This document shows, piece after piece, positions 7,630-16,272 of a stretch of 64,000 bases of DNA (position 1 is the first letter of the stretch; the number at the start of each line of letters is the position of its first letter). Location of the stretch: NCBI RefSeq assembly GCF_014642675.1, contig NZ_BMIS01000009.1, positions 1 to 64,000 on the forward strand. The letters run 5' to 3'. Source of the DNA: Nesterenkonia cremea. Lineage in GTDB: Bacteria; Actinomycetota; Actinomycetes; Actinomycetales; Micrococcaceae. The notes under the pieces were generated by a model. It did not search any database. It was not told the DNA's origin and worked only from the letters and a program-made list of their open reading frames with translations. The position numbers and the translations under genes are program-made.

Positions 7630-9039
7630 TCACCCGGCCTGCATCTGCGCCGGGCCCTGCGGGCTGCGCACCAGGCCCAGCAGCAGTCCCAGGCCCACGC
7701 CGAGGACCAGGATGATGCCCGGGATCGCCATGATCTGCCCGCCGAAGGCCCAGATCAGCAGGCCGATCAGCGCCGGGGTCAGGAAGCTGAACCCGCGGCC
7801 CGCCGTGGCGTAGAGCCCGAAGAGCTCACCAGCCTTATCCGGTGGGGCCAGCCGGCCCAGGAACGCACGCGAGGAAGCCTGCGCCGGCCCCACGAACAGG
7901 CACAGCAGCAGTCCGAACAGCCAGAACGCCTCCACCGGGGACATCGAGATCCCCAGGACCTGGCGCTCCTCCACCAGGAACCACATGATCACCGCCGTGC
8001 CCAGCATGGAGCTCAGGCTGAAGCTGATCACCGCGCGCGGGCCCATCCGATCGTCGAACCAGCCGCCCACCGCCGCGCCCACAGCGGCCACCACATTGCC
8101 GGCGATGCCGAAGAGCAGCACGGAGCCGGCGATCTCGGTGAAGGGGATCTCATGGTCCTCGATCCGGTAGACATGCACGCCCAGCACCGCACCCCAGGTG
8201 AAGATCGCCGAGAGCCCGTCGCGGTAGACCGCCGAGGAGATCAGGAACCACAGAGTGTTGCGGTCCCGGCGCCACAGCCCGGAGATCACGCGGAAGAGCC
8301 TGCGATAGGACTCCACCACCGAGACCTTCTCCTCCATCTGGTCCTGATCCGCGGTGGGCACCTTGGTCAGCAGCAGCGGCAGGGCGAAGACCAGATGCCA
8401 GACAGCCGCCACCACGGCCACCGTGCGGATGTTGATGGCGTCATCGGTGCCGATGCCCAGCAGATCGCCCTCGATCAGCGCCACGTAGCAGATCAGCAGC
8501 AGGACGATCCCGCCCATATAGCCGGCGCCCCAGCCGATGCCGGAGACCCGGCCCATCCGCTCGTGATCGGAGATGTCGGTGATCATCGCGTTGTAGTTCA
8601 GGTTCGCGAACTCATCGAAGATCCCCATCAGCGCCATCAGCGTCACGCCCAGCAGCAGGAAGCCTTCCTCCGGGCGGACGAAGAAGCAGGCGGCCACCAT
8701 GATCAGCACCATCACCGTGTTGACCGTGAGCCAGAGCCGGCGTCGTCCTGCCTTGTCGGTGCGCTGACCGATCACCGGAGCGGTGAGCGCGACGACGGCG
8801 CCCGCCAGTGCAGTGGCCACGGCAAGGTGCTGCGAGCCCCGGTCCCCGGACTCCGCCTCAGGGGTTCCGGGCAGATCGAAGACTCCGGAGGTCAGGTAGG
8901 TGCCGAAGACGAAGGTTGTCATCACCGCGCTGACCGTGGAGTTGCCCCAGCTCCAGAGGCTCCAGGCCGTGATGACCTTCTTGTTCAGAGGCTGGACGCT
9001 CCTTGCCTCTGTCGAGTGGTCGGCCTCACCTGTGCTCAT
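7630..9039 (-). CDS. UMF1/Atg22-type MFS transporter
   Basis: A 469-residue protein with about twelve membrane segments. It begins WSLWSWGNSTVSAVMTTFVFG, has the MFS loop GQRTDKAGRRR after the second helix, and carries DISDHERMGRVSGIGWGAGY and ISSAVYRDGLSAIFTWGA, which mark the UMF1 (vacuole Atg22-like) branch of the major facilitator superfamily. Substrates of bacterial members are mostly unknown; amino-acid efflux is suggested by the yeast homologue. It is divergent from mrpA, with 87 bp between the starts. Confidence 0.85.
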   Translation of the reverse strand: MSTGEADHSTEARSVQPLNKKVITAWSLWSWGNSTVSAVMTTFVFGTYLTSGVFDLPGTPEAESGDRGSQHLAVATALAGAVVALTAPVIGQRTDKAGRRRLWLTVNTVMVLIMVAACFFVRPEEGFLLLGVTLMALMGIFDEFANLNYNAMITDISDHERMGRVSGIGWGAGYMGGIVLLLICYVALIEGDLLGIGTDDAINIRTVAVVAAVWHLVFALPLLLTKVPTADQDQMEEKVSVVESYRRLFRVISGLWRRDRNTLWFLISSAVYRDGLSAIFTWGAVLGVHVYRIEDHEIPFTEIAGSVLLFGIAGNVVAAVGAAVGGWFDDRMGPRAVISFSLSSMLGTAVIMWFLVEERQVLGISMSPVEAFWLFGLLLCLFVGPAQASSRAFLGRLAPPDKAGELFGLYATAGRGFSFLTPALIGLLIWAFGGQIMAIPGIILVLGVGLGLLLGLVRSPQGPAQMQAG

Positions 9040-9126
9040 GTGCGCATCGTAGTCTCAGGTTGTTAACATAGGGGGAATCCCCGCGCGGGATGTTCTGGTC
9101 TTTGCTATTCACAGAAGGGGTCGCGG

Positions 9127-12100
9127 ATGCTCGTCGTGCTCGCTGCGCTGTTCGCGGTGAGCGTCGTCGTCCCCTTCCTTCACAGCAGGATCGGCCGGAA
9201 GACCTTCTTCGTCCTGGCCGCCGTCCTCGGTGCAGGATTCATCTGGGTGCTGAGCTATGTGCCAGCCGTCCTGAACTCCTCCCAGGCGGCCGCTCCCGGC
9301 CAGCCCAACGCCCCGCCGGAGGAGGTCTTCGAGTGGATCCCGCAGCTGGGCGCGGAGCTGGCCTTCCGGATGGATGCCCTCAGCTTGGCGCTCTCCCTGC
9401 TGATCACCGGTGTGGGCGCGCTGGTCATGCTCTACTGCGCCCGCTACTTCGGCCATAAGGACCGCAACGTCGGGCCCTTCGCCGCTGAGCTCTTCGCCTT
9501 CGCTGCCGCCATGCTGGGCCTGGTGCTCAGCGACGACCTGGTGATGCTCTTCATCTTCTGGGAGCTCACCACCATCCTGTCCTTCCTGCTGATCGGTTAC
9601 TCGGCGCACCGCATCTTCGCCCGCCGCTCGGCCATCCAGGCGCTGATCGTCACCACCTTCGGCGGCCTGGCCATGCTGGTGGGCCTGCTGTGGATGGGTG
9701 AGCTGGCCGGCTCCTACCGCCTCTCCGAGATCCTCGACGCCGCCCCCGAACTGATGAGCATCCACCCCACGGCGGTGGACATCGCCGTGCTGCTGATCCT
9801 TGTGGGCGCACTCAGCAAGTCCGCACTGGTCCCGTTCCACTTCTGGCTTCCGGCCGCCATGGCAGCCCCGACGCCGGTCTCCGCCTATCTGCACGCCGCC
9901 GCCATGGTGAAGGCGGGCGTCTACCTGGTGGCCCGGTTCGCCCCCGGCTACTGGGAGACCACCTACTGGTTGCCGATCGTGCTGGGCTTCGGTCTGCTGA
10001 CCATGCTGGTGGGCGCCTACCGGGCGCTGCGTCAGACCGACATCAAGCTTGTGCTGGCCTACGGCACGGTCTCCCAGCTGGGCTTCCTCATCATGGTCAA
10101 CGGCCTGGGCACCCAGGACGCCGCCCTGGCGGGCTTGGCCATGCTGCTGGCTCACGGGCTGTTCAAGGCCTCACTGTTCATGGTGGTCGGCATCATCGAC
10201 CACGAATCCGGCACCCGCGATCTGCGGGTCCTCTCCGGACTGGTTCGCCATCAGAAGCCGCTGTTCTGGGTGGCGCTGATCTCCACGGCGTCCATGGCGG
10301 GGCTGCCGCCGCTCTTCGGCTTCGTGGCCAAGGAGGTCGTGCTCGAATCCTTCTACGCCTATGCCGAGGTGACCGGGGCCGAAGGCTCCGTGCTGGGGTG
10401 GACGGTGCTGGTCGGCGTCGTGCTGGCCTCCGCGCTGACCGTGGCCTACAGCGCCCGGTTCCTGTGGGGCGCCTTCGCCACCAAGACCTATGAGGGTCAG
10501 CGTCTGGCCGACACCACCTTCCACGGTCGGGTCAGCGCCACCTTCCTGGCGGCCCCGGCGGTGCTGGCCCTGCTGACTGTGGTCCTTGCGCTCTACCCGG
10601 CGGGTCTGCAGGCGCTGATCGAACCCTTCGCCGGACGCTTCGAGCCCGCCGAGCCGGGCACAGACTCCACCTATCTGGCGCTGTGGCATGGGCTGACCCC
10701 GGTGCTGGGGCTCTCCGTGCTGACCTGGCTGCTGGGCCTGGGGACGTTCCTGCTGCGCGTGAGGGTCAGCGCCGTGCAGGCCCGTGTTCCTGCCCTGGTG
10801 GACTCCGAGCGCGGCTACCGCAACACAGTGCGCTTTGTGGACTGGTTCGCCGTCTGGCTGACCGCCCGCACCCAGCGCGGCTCGCTGGGCTACTACCTGT
10901 TCATCATCCTGGCCGTGGCCACTGTGGTCCCGCTGTCGGTGGTGCTCTTCACCGAGCACACGGTGCCGGAGTCGGTGATCGCCTATGAGCAGCCGCTGCA
11001 GGTTGTGTTGGGAGCTGTGGTCATCGCCGGCGGGCTGGGGGCGATCTGGGCGCCCAAACGCTTCATGGCGGTGCTGATGGTCAGCCTCTGCGGCTGGGGG
11101 ATCGCCGGGCTCTTCGCTCTGCAGGGCTCCCCGGACCTGGCGCTGACGCTGCTGCTGGTGGAGTCCATCATCCTGGTGGTCTTCGTGCTGGCGCTGCGCA
11201 CCCTGCCAGCCGGCATCTGGACCCAGAACCCGGCCAAGTTCAAGTTCGGCCGCGCTCTGCTGGGTGTGGCCTTCGGCGTGGTGGCGATGATCGCAGTCGC
11301 GATCTCCATGGACTCCCGCACTGCGGATCCGGTGTCCGTCGAGTATCCGTGGATGAGCTACGACGTCGGCCACGGTGCCAACATCGTCAACGTCACCTTG
11401 GTGGACATCCGCGTCTGGGACACCTTCGGGGAGATCACCGTGCTGGCCGCCGCGGCCACCGGCGTGGCCAGTCTGATCTTCGTCAAGCGGCGAGACGTCC
11501 AACGCCGCGAGCTGCACGAGGTCCCCACCGGCTCCGTGGGCCGGATCATGCCCGACAGCGCCCTGACCTCGCGCCAGGTCCGCGAGATCCAGGTGGCCCG
11601 CTCCTTCGCCACAGTGGCCCGCGAGGCCTGGCTGGTGGCAGGACGGACCCTGGCCCCCGAACACCGTTCCATCATCTTCGAAGTGGTCACCCGGCTGATG
11701 TTCCATGCGATCATCCTGCTCTCGGTGTACCTGCTGCTGGCCGGGCACAACAGCCCCGGCGGCGGCTTCGCAGGAGGCCTGCTGGCCGGATTGGCCCTGG
11801 TCCTGCGCTACCTGGCCGGCGGGCGCTATGAGCTGGAGGCTGCCGTGCGCTTCTCCGCCGGGGCGCTCATGGGTTGGGGCCTCGCCGTGGCCTGCTTCAC
11901 CGGTGTCCTGCCGCTCTTCGCCGGCGGACAGGCCTTCCAGAGCTTCATCGTGGACCTGGACCTGCCGGTGCTGGGCGAGCACCACCTGGTCTCCTCGGTG
12001 CTCTTCGACGTCGGCGTCTACCTGGTGGTCATCGGCCTGATCCTGGACATCCTTCGCAGCCTCGGCTCTGAGATCGACGTGCGCAGCGAAGAGGAGAACC

Positions 12101-12177
12101 GACGCCGCAGCATCAGCGCCAGCCGTACTCAGGGTCACGACGTCCACTCGCAGACCACACTGGGGGTGGCGCGCTGA
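9127..12177 (+). CDS. mrpA: Mrp antiporter subunit A (with MrpB-like C-terminus)
   Basis: A 1016-residue membrane protein. Residues ~100-450 form the NuoL/M-like proton channel domain (FIFWELTTILSFLLIGY; ALSKSALVPFHFWLPAAMAAPTPVSAYLHAA; AYGTVSQLGFLIM). Residues ~600-790 are the MrpA-specific region, and residues ~840-980 carry the MnhB domain (HAIILLSVYLLLAGHNSPGGGFAGGLLAGL), so A and B are fused as in other actinobacteria. It is the first gene of a six-gene coupled operon and overlaps mrpC by ATGA. The complex exchanges cytoplasmic Na+ for protons and supports alkali and salt tolerance. Confidence 0.96.
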   Translation: MLVVLAALFAVSVVVPFLHSRIGRKTFFVLAAVLGAGFIWVLSYVPAVLNSSQAAAPGQPNAPPEEVFEWIPQLGAELAFRMDALSLALSLLITGVGALVMLYCARYFGHKDRNVGPFAAELFAFAAAMLGLVLSDDLVMLFIFWELTTILSFLLIGYSAHRIFARRSAIQALIVTTFGGLAMLVGLLWMGELAGSYRLSEILDAAPELMSIHPTAVDIAVLLILVGALSKSALVPFHFWLPAAMAAPTPVSAYLHAAAMVKAGVYLVARFAPGYWETTYWLPIVLGFGLLTMLVGAYRALRQTDIKLVLAYGTVSQLGFLIMVNGLGTQDAALAGLAMLLAHGLFKASLFMVVGIIDHESGTRDLRVLSGLVRHQKPLFWVALISTASMAGLPPLFGFVAKEVVLESFYAYAEVTGAEGSVLGWTVLVGVVLASALTVAYSARFLWGAFATKTYEGQRLADTTFHGRVSATFLAAPAVLALLTVVLALYPAGLQALIEPFAGRFEPAEPGTDSTYLALWHGLTPVLGLSVLTWLLGLGTFLLRVRVSAVQARVPALVDSERGYRNTVRFVDWFAVWLTARTQRGSLGYYLFIILAVATVVPLSVVLFTEHTVPESVIAYEQPLQVVLGAVVIAGGLGAIWAPKRFMAVLMVSLCGWGIAGLFALQGSPDLALTLLLVESIILVVFVLALRTLPAGIWTQNPAKFKFGRALLGVAFGVVAMIAVAISMDSRTADPVSVEYPWMSYDVGHGANIVNVTLVDIRVWDTFGEITVLAAAATGVASLIFVKRRDVQRRELHEVPTGSVGRIMPDSALTSRQVREIQVARSFATVAREAWLVAGRTLAPEHRSIIFEVVTRLMFHAIILLSVYLLLAGHNSPGGGFAGGLLAGLALVLRYLAGGRYELEAAVRFSAGALMGWGLAVACFTGVLPLFAGGQAFQSFIVDLDLPVLGEHHLVSSVLFDVGVYLVVIGLILDILRSLGSEIDVRSEEENRRRSISASRTQGHDVHSQTTLGVAR

Positions 12178-12647
12178 TGACCATCAATCTGACCCTGCTG
12201 ATCGTGATGGGTGTGATGCTCGCCGTCGGGATCTATCTGCTGCTGGAGCGTTCGCTCACCCGCGTGCTGCTGGGCATCATCCTGATCTCCAACGGCGTGA
12301 ACCTGCTCCTGCTCCAGACTGCCGGTCGTGCCGGGCTGGCGCCGCTGGTCACTGACGGGGCTGAGCCCGAAGAGTACTTCGACCCGCTGCCGCAGGCCCT
12401 GCTGCTGACTGCCATCGTGATCGCCTTCGCCCTGGTCAGCTTTGTGCTCGCGCTGATCTACCGCTCCTGGGTGCTCGCGCGTCAGGACGAGGTCACCGAT
12501 GACGAGGAAGACCGCCGCGTGGCCGCCAAGCCGGACTACGACCCGGAGGAGGACGCTGAGGTCGAGACCGAGACCTCCGAGTTCATCGAAGACGAGCAGA
12601 TGACGCTGAAGGAAGGAGGGGAGGACCGTGGAGACGAATCTCGTTGA
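12177..12647 (+). CDS. mrpC: Mrp antiporter subunit C
   Basis: A 156-residue NuoK-like protein with three membrane helices (LLIVMGVMLAVGIYLLLE; VLLGIILISNGVNLLLL; ALLLTAIVIAFALVSFVLAL) and the conserved PLPQALLLTAIVI motif. Typical MrpC is 110-115 residues; this one has a ~45-residue, strongly acidic cytoplasmic tail (EEDAEVETETSEFIEDEQM). It overlaps mrpA upstream and mrpD downstream. Confidence 0.95.
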   Translation: MTINLTLLIVMGVMLAVGIYLLLERSLTRVLLGIILISNGVNLLLLQTAGRAGLAPLVTDGAEPEEYFDPLPQALLLTAIVIAFALVSFVLALIYRSWVLARQDEVTDDEEDRRVAAKPDYDPEEDAEVETETSEFIEDEQMTLKEGGEDRGDESR

Positions 12648-14382
12648 GTTCGTGCCGCTGGCGGTGCTCCTGCCCTTCTTCGGGGCCGGCTTCGCCTTCG
12701 CCTTCTACCGGAACCAGTCGGTGCAGAAGTCCATCACGTTGGGCACCCTGATCATCACGGTGATCCTGGAGATCGCGCTGCTGACCGAGATCTGGCACAC
12801 CGGGGCCCACGCAGTGCACCTGGCCGGATGGCCCGCGCCCTTCGGCATCTCTATGGTGATCGATCGGTTCGCCGCGCTGATGCTGGTGGTCTCCTCCATC
12901 ATCACCCTGGCTGTGCTGCTCTACGCCGTGGGCCAGGGCGCGGCCGAGGAGAAGAACGACTCCGGCCCGGTCTCCATCTTCTACCCCACGTACCTGATCC
13001 TGGTGGCCGGTGTCTCCAACGCCTTCCTGGCCGGAGACCTGTTCAACATGTACGTCGGCTTCGAGATCTTCCTGACGGCGTCGTATGTGCTGCTGACCCT
13101 CGGGGGAGGGGAGCAGAGGATCCGCGCCGGGGTCACCTATGTGGTGGTCTCGATCATCTCCTCGATGCTCTTCCTGATCACCATCGGGCTGATCTACGCG
13201 GCGACGGGTACGGTGAACCTGGCAGATCTGGCACTGCGTCTGAGCGAGCTGGAACATGGAACTCAGCTGATGCTGCATGTGCTGCTGCTGGTGGCCTTCG
13301 GCATCAAGGCGGCCGTCTTCCCGCTGGCCTTCTGGCTGCCCGACTCCTACCCCACGGCGCCGGCCCCGGTGACTGCCGTCTTCGCCGGTCTGCTGACCAA
13401 GGTGGGCATCTACGCGATGATCCGCACCGAGACCCTGCTCTTCCCTGGCGAACGGATCAATACCGCGCTGATGATCGTGGCGGGTCTCACCATGATCGTC
13501 GGCATCCTGGGCGCGCTGGCCCAGGCCGACATCAAACGTATGCTCTCCTTCACCCTGATCAGCCATATCGGTTATCTGGTGTTCGGGCTGGCGCTGAGCT
13601 CGATCGTGGGGATGTCGGCCACGATCTACTACGTCGCCCACCACATCACCATTCAGACCACGCTGTTCCTGGTCACCGGCCTGATCGAACGCCGGTCCGG
13701 CAGCTCCAACGTTGACCGGCTGGGGGGTCTGGCCAAGATCTCCCCGGTGCTGGCCATCCTCTTCTTCATCCCGGCGATGAACCTGGCCGGCATCCCGCCG
13801 TTCTCCGGTTTTGTGGGCAAGCTGGGCATGATGCAGGGCGGCATCGCTGAGAACACCTGGATCACCTGGACCCTGGTCATCGCCTCTGTGGTGACCTCGC
13901 TGCTGACGCTGATGGCCGTGGCGCGGATCTGGGCCCGCGGCTTCTGGCGCAAGGGCGAGGACGCCGAGGAGCCGGATAAGCTGCTGCTGTCCAAGACGCT
14001 GACTCACGCGCGCGCCGCCAATAAGCGCCTGCTGCCGATGAACATGGTTGCTCCCACCGCCGCCCTGGTGGCGATGTCGGTGGCCTTCACCGTCTTCGCC
14101 GGACCGCTGATGCAGTTCTCCCGGGCCGCGGCCTATGACATGTACGAGCGCACACCCTATCTCGACGCTGTCCTGGGTGAGGAGCGTGTGGACGGGGTCC
14201 GCGATGAGCTCACCGAGTTCACCGAGGACCTGCTGGTGGATCTGGACACCGGCGACGCCGGCGTGGAGGATCACGCACCGGTGCGCACCGGACTGGAGCC
14301 GGAGGACAGGGAGAACCTCGAAGACACCCGGCATTCGACCTCCGGCGATGAGGGCGAGCCTGTGGAAGGAGGCGGTGACTGA
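12628..14382 (+). CDS. mrpD: Mrp antiporter subunit D
   Basis: A 584-residue NuoN-like subunit starting with GTG inside the mrpC frame (20-nt overlap, GGAGGGGAGG just upstream). Motifs: AGDLFNMYVGFEIFLTASY, FGIKAAVFPLAFWLPDSYP, AQADIKRMLSFTLISHIGY. Together with MrpA it forms the ion-translocating pathway. The C-terminus carries about 60 acidic residues beyond the usual length (GLEPEDRENLED...). It overlaps mrpE by ATGA-type coupling at 14382. Confidence 0.96.
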   Translation: METNLVEFVPLAVLLPFFGAGFAFAFYRNQSVQKSITLGTLIITVILEIALLTEIWHTGAHAVHLAGWPAPFGISMVIDRFAALMLVVSSIITLAVLLYAVGQGAAEEKNDSGPVSIFYPTYLILVAGVSNAFLAGDLFNMYVGFEIFLTASYVLLTLGGGEQRIRAGVTYVVVSIISSMLFLITIGLIYAATGTVNLADLALRLSELEHGTQLMLHVLLLVAFGIKAAVFPLAFWLPDSYPTAPAPVTAVFAGLLTKVGIYAMIRTETLLFPGERINTALMIVAGLTMIVGILGALAQADIKRMLSFTLISHIGYLVFGLALSSIVGMSATIYYVAHHITIQTTLFLVTGLIERRSGSSNVDRLGGLAKISPVLAILFFIPAMNLAGIPPFSGFVGKLGMMQGGIAENTWITWTLVIASVVTSLLTLMAVARIWARGFWRKGEDAEEPDKLLLSKTLTHARAANKRLLPMNMVAPTAALVAMSVAFTVFAGPLMQFSRAAAYDMYERTPYLDAVLGEERVDGVRDELTEFTEDLLVDLDTGDAGVEDHAPVRTGLEPEDRENLEDTRHSTSGDEGEPVEGGGD

Positions 14383-14999
14383 TGAAGAGGCCCAAGACGC
14401 CGCTGAAGCTCGAGCTTCCGCTGATCGCCTTCCTGGCCTTTGTCTGGATGGCCCTGTGGCAGCAGTTCGACCTGGGCACGTTCATCATCGGCCTGGTCTA
14501 CGCGACCATCATTGTGCGGATCTTCTACCTGCCGCCGCTGCGCGGGACCGGCCGCATCAACGTGTTCTGGGGTCTGATCTTCACGGTGCGCTTCCTGGCC
14601 AAGATGGTGGCGGCCTCCTTCCAGGTCTCCTGGGTGGTCCTGCGCCGCGGGCCCACAGTGCGCAACCGGATCGTCTCGGTGCAGATGCGCTCCCACGACG
14701 ACCTCATGGTGACCCTGGTGGGCCACGCCCTGACCCTGGTGCCCGGATCGCTGGTCCTGGACGTGGACCGCACGACGGCGACGCTGTACCTGCACTGCCT
14801 GGCGGTCACCGATGACCAGGGGGCGGAGCGGATCCGCCAGGACGCGCTGCGCACGGAGGCGCTGCTGATCCGCACCTGCGGGAACCCCTCGGACCTGGCC
14901 GTGGTGCGGGCCGAGCGGCGTCTGGGTCGGGTCAGCGGATTCTCCAAGACTGAGCGCGATGCGCCGATCCGGGCGCGTGAGGGGGCTGCCGATGCTTGA
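14382..14999 (+). CDS. mrpE: Mrp antiporter subunit E
   Basis: A 205-residue MnhE-family protein with N-terminal hydrophobic helices (LPLIAFLAFVWMALWQQF; FIIGLVYATIIVRIFYLP) followed by a cytoplasmic domain containing LTLVPGSLVLDVDR and LYLHCLAVTD. MrpE is needed for full antiport activity but does not itself carry the channel. The stop overlaps the mrpF start by a few bases. Confidence 0.94.
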   Translation: MKRPKTPLKLELPLIAFLAFVWMALWQQFDLGTFIIGLVYATIIVRIFYLPPLRGTGRINVFWGLIFTVRFLAKMVAASFQVSWVVLRRGPTVRNRIVSVQMRSHDDLMVTLVGHALTLVPGSLVLDVDRTTATLYLHCLAVTDDQGAERIRQDALRTEALLIRTCGNPSDLAVVRAERRLGRVSGFSKTERDAPIRAREGAADA

Positions 15000-15528
15000 G
15001 ACGGCTGTCTGGATCACCCAGGTGCTGCTGGCCGCGGGTGCGCTCTGCGCGGTGTACCGGGTCTATAAGGGGCCGTCGGTGCTGGATCGCGTCATCAGTG
15101 TGGACGTGATCCTGGTGATCGTGGCCTCGGTGATGCTGGTGGAGATGGTGCGCAGCGACCACCAGGACTTCATCGTGTTCGTGCTGGTCACCTCGGTGAT
15201 CGGCTTCCTGGGGGCTGTGGCCATCGCCCGCTATGTGGTGGCGCGCAAGCCGGAGGACGCCGAACGTGCAGCCGAGCGGGAGGCTCAGGCCGCCGGGATG
15301 GGTGTCCCGGAGCCGGAGGCCCCGAAGAATGGGGCCGATGCACCGGTGATGACTGCGCTGCCGCAGCAGGAGGACGAGTCGACGTCTTGGTTCACCGCGT
15401 TGGCGAAGTCCGGATTCGTGCCCAAACGGGGTAAGGACTCGGAGTCTGGCTCTTCTGGTCAGGGTCCCGGAGGCTCCGGCGGAGGTTCTGCTGAGGGGCC
15501 GTCTGAGCGACCGAAGGGAGAGCGCTGA
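14992..15528 (+). CDS. mrpF: Mrp antiporter subunit F with long hydrophilic tail
   Basis: The ATG at 14992 (MLETAVWITQ) is chosen over an earlier in-frame GTG-type start at 14959, because GTGAGGGGG (14977-14985) gives an ideal binding site and because MrpF begins with a membrane helix. Three helices (residues ~5-80) include VYKGPSVLDRVISVDVILVI, the family core. MrpF is usually about 85-95 residues; this one has 178, with a charged then Gly/Ser-rich tail (SGSSGQGPGGSGGGS). Tail function unknown. Confidence 0.94.
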   Translation: MLETAVWITQVLLAAGALCAVYRVYKGPSVLDRVISVDVILVIVASVMLVEMVRSDHQDFIVFVLVTSVIGFLGAVAIARYVVARKPEDAERAAEREAQAAGMGVPEPEAPKNGADAPVMTALPQQEDESTSWFTALAKSGFVPKRGKDSESGSSGQGPGGSGGGSAEGPSERPKGER

Positions 15529-15911
15529 TGGAACTGGATGCTGTGCTCGACGGCGTCGCCGCTGTGTTCCTGGTGATCGGCGGACTGATGTCCCTGGCCG
15601 CCGGCATCGGGCTGGTGCGCTTCCCGGACCTGCACTCTCGGATGCATGCGGCCACCAAACCCCAGGTGTTGGGTCTGCTGATGCTGCTGCTGGCCGCGGC
15701 GATCACCTGGCGCAGCTGGGCCTCGGTGGCGGTCACGCTGTTGGCCTGGGGGCTGATGCTGCTCACGGCGCCGGTCAGCGCACATGTGGTGGGCCGGGCC
15801 GGATACCGAACCAAGCACATGCGCGCCGACCTGCTGACCGCAGATGAGCTCGCCGCAACAGTCGACCGGGTCAGCCGCGACCCGGGCAGCCGGCGCGAAG
15901 TCGACCGCTGA
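15528..15911 (+). CDS. mrpG: Mrp antiporter subunit G
   Basis: A 127-residue MnhG/PhaG-family protein with three membrane helices and the motif GIGLVRFPDLHSRMHAATKP. It ends the mrp operon, overlaps the mrpF stop by one base, and is followed by a convergent DUF4235 gene 22 bp away. Confidence 0.95.
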   Translation: MELDAVLDGVAAVFLVIGGLMSLAAGIGLVRFPDLHSRMHAATKPQVLGLLMLLLAAAITWRSWASVAVTLLAWGLMLLTAPVSAHVVGRAGYRTKHMRADLLTADELAATVDRVSRDPGSRREVDR

Positions 15912-15933
15912 GCCTGCCGCCCCTTCGGTGGGG

Positions 15934-16200
15934 TCAGACTTCGGTCCTATTCGTTTTGAGCTTGTTCACCGCGGACTTGGCGCCGCGCTGCGAGAGGACC
16001 TGCACACCTGCGGAGATGGCGGCGGAGGTGACGGAGAAGACCAGCGCCTTCTGCAGCGAGATGTTCTCGTCGTCGTCGCCCTTGGGAGTGTCCTCGTCAC
16101 CGGTGACCTGCTTCCAGACTGTCTCGAAGACCTTGGTGGCCACGAAGCCTCCGCCGAACGCGATGCCCGTGGTCAGCAGCTTGTCCATGATCTTGTCCAT
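15934..16200 (-). CDS. DUF4235 small membrane protein
   Basis: An 88-residue protein with a glycine-rich N-terminal helix (TTGIAFGGGFVATKVFETVWKQ) and a second hydrophobic helix (ALVFSVTSAAISAGVQVL), matching the actinobacterial DUF4235 family. The middle is acidic (GDEDTPKGDDDEN). Members are small membrane proteins of unknown function. It converges with mrpG; the GAGGTATCACG leader at 16203-16213 (minus strand) provides the binding site. Confidence 0.8.
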   Translation of the reverse strand: MDKIMDKLLTTGIAFGGGFVATKVFETVWKQVTGDEDTPKGDDDENISLQKALVFSVTSAAISAGVQVLSQRGAKSAVNKLKTNRTEV

Positions 16201-16272
16201 CGTGATACCTCCATGCTCTGATCAGCGCCGTTGTTTCCGGCACCAGCCTAGCGGAGCGCGCTTCAGCGAACA

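Noticed and set aside
10171..12147. 658-codon open frame antisense to mrpA
   Set aside because: Composition dominated by His, Gln, Asp and Gly from reading codons of a membrane protein backwards; mrpA is unambiguous.
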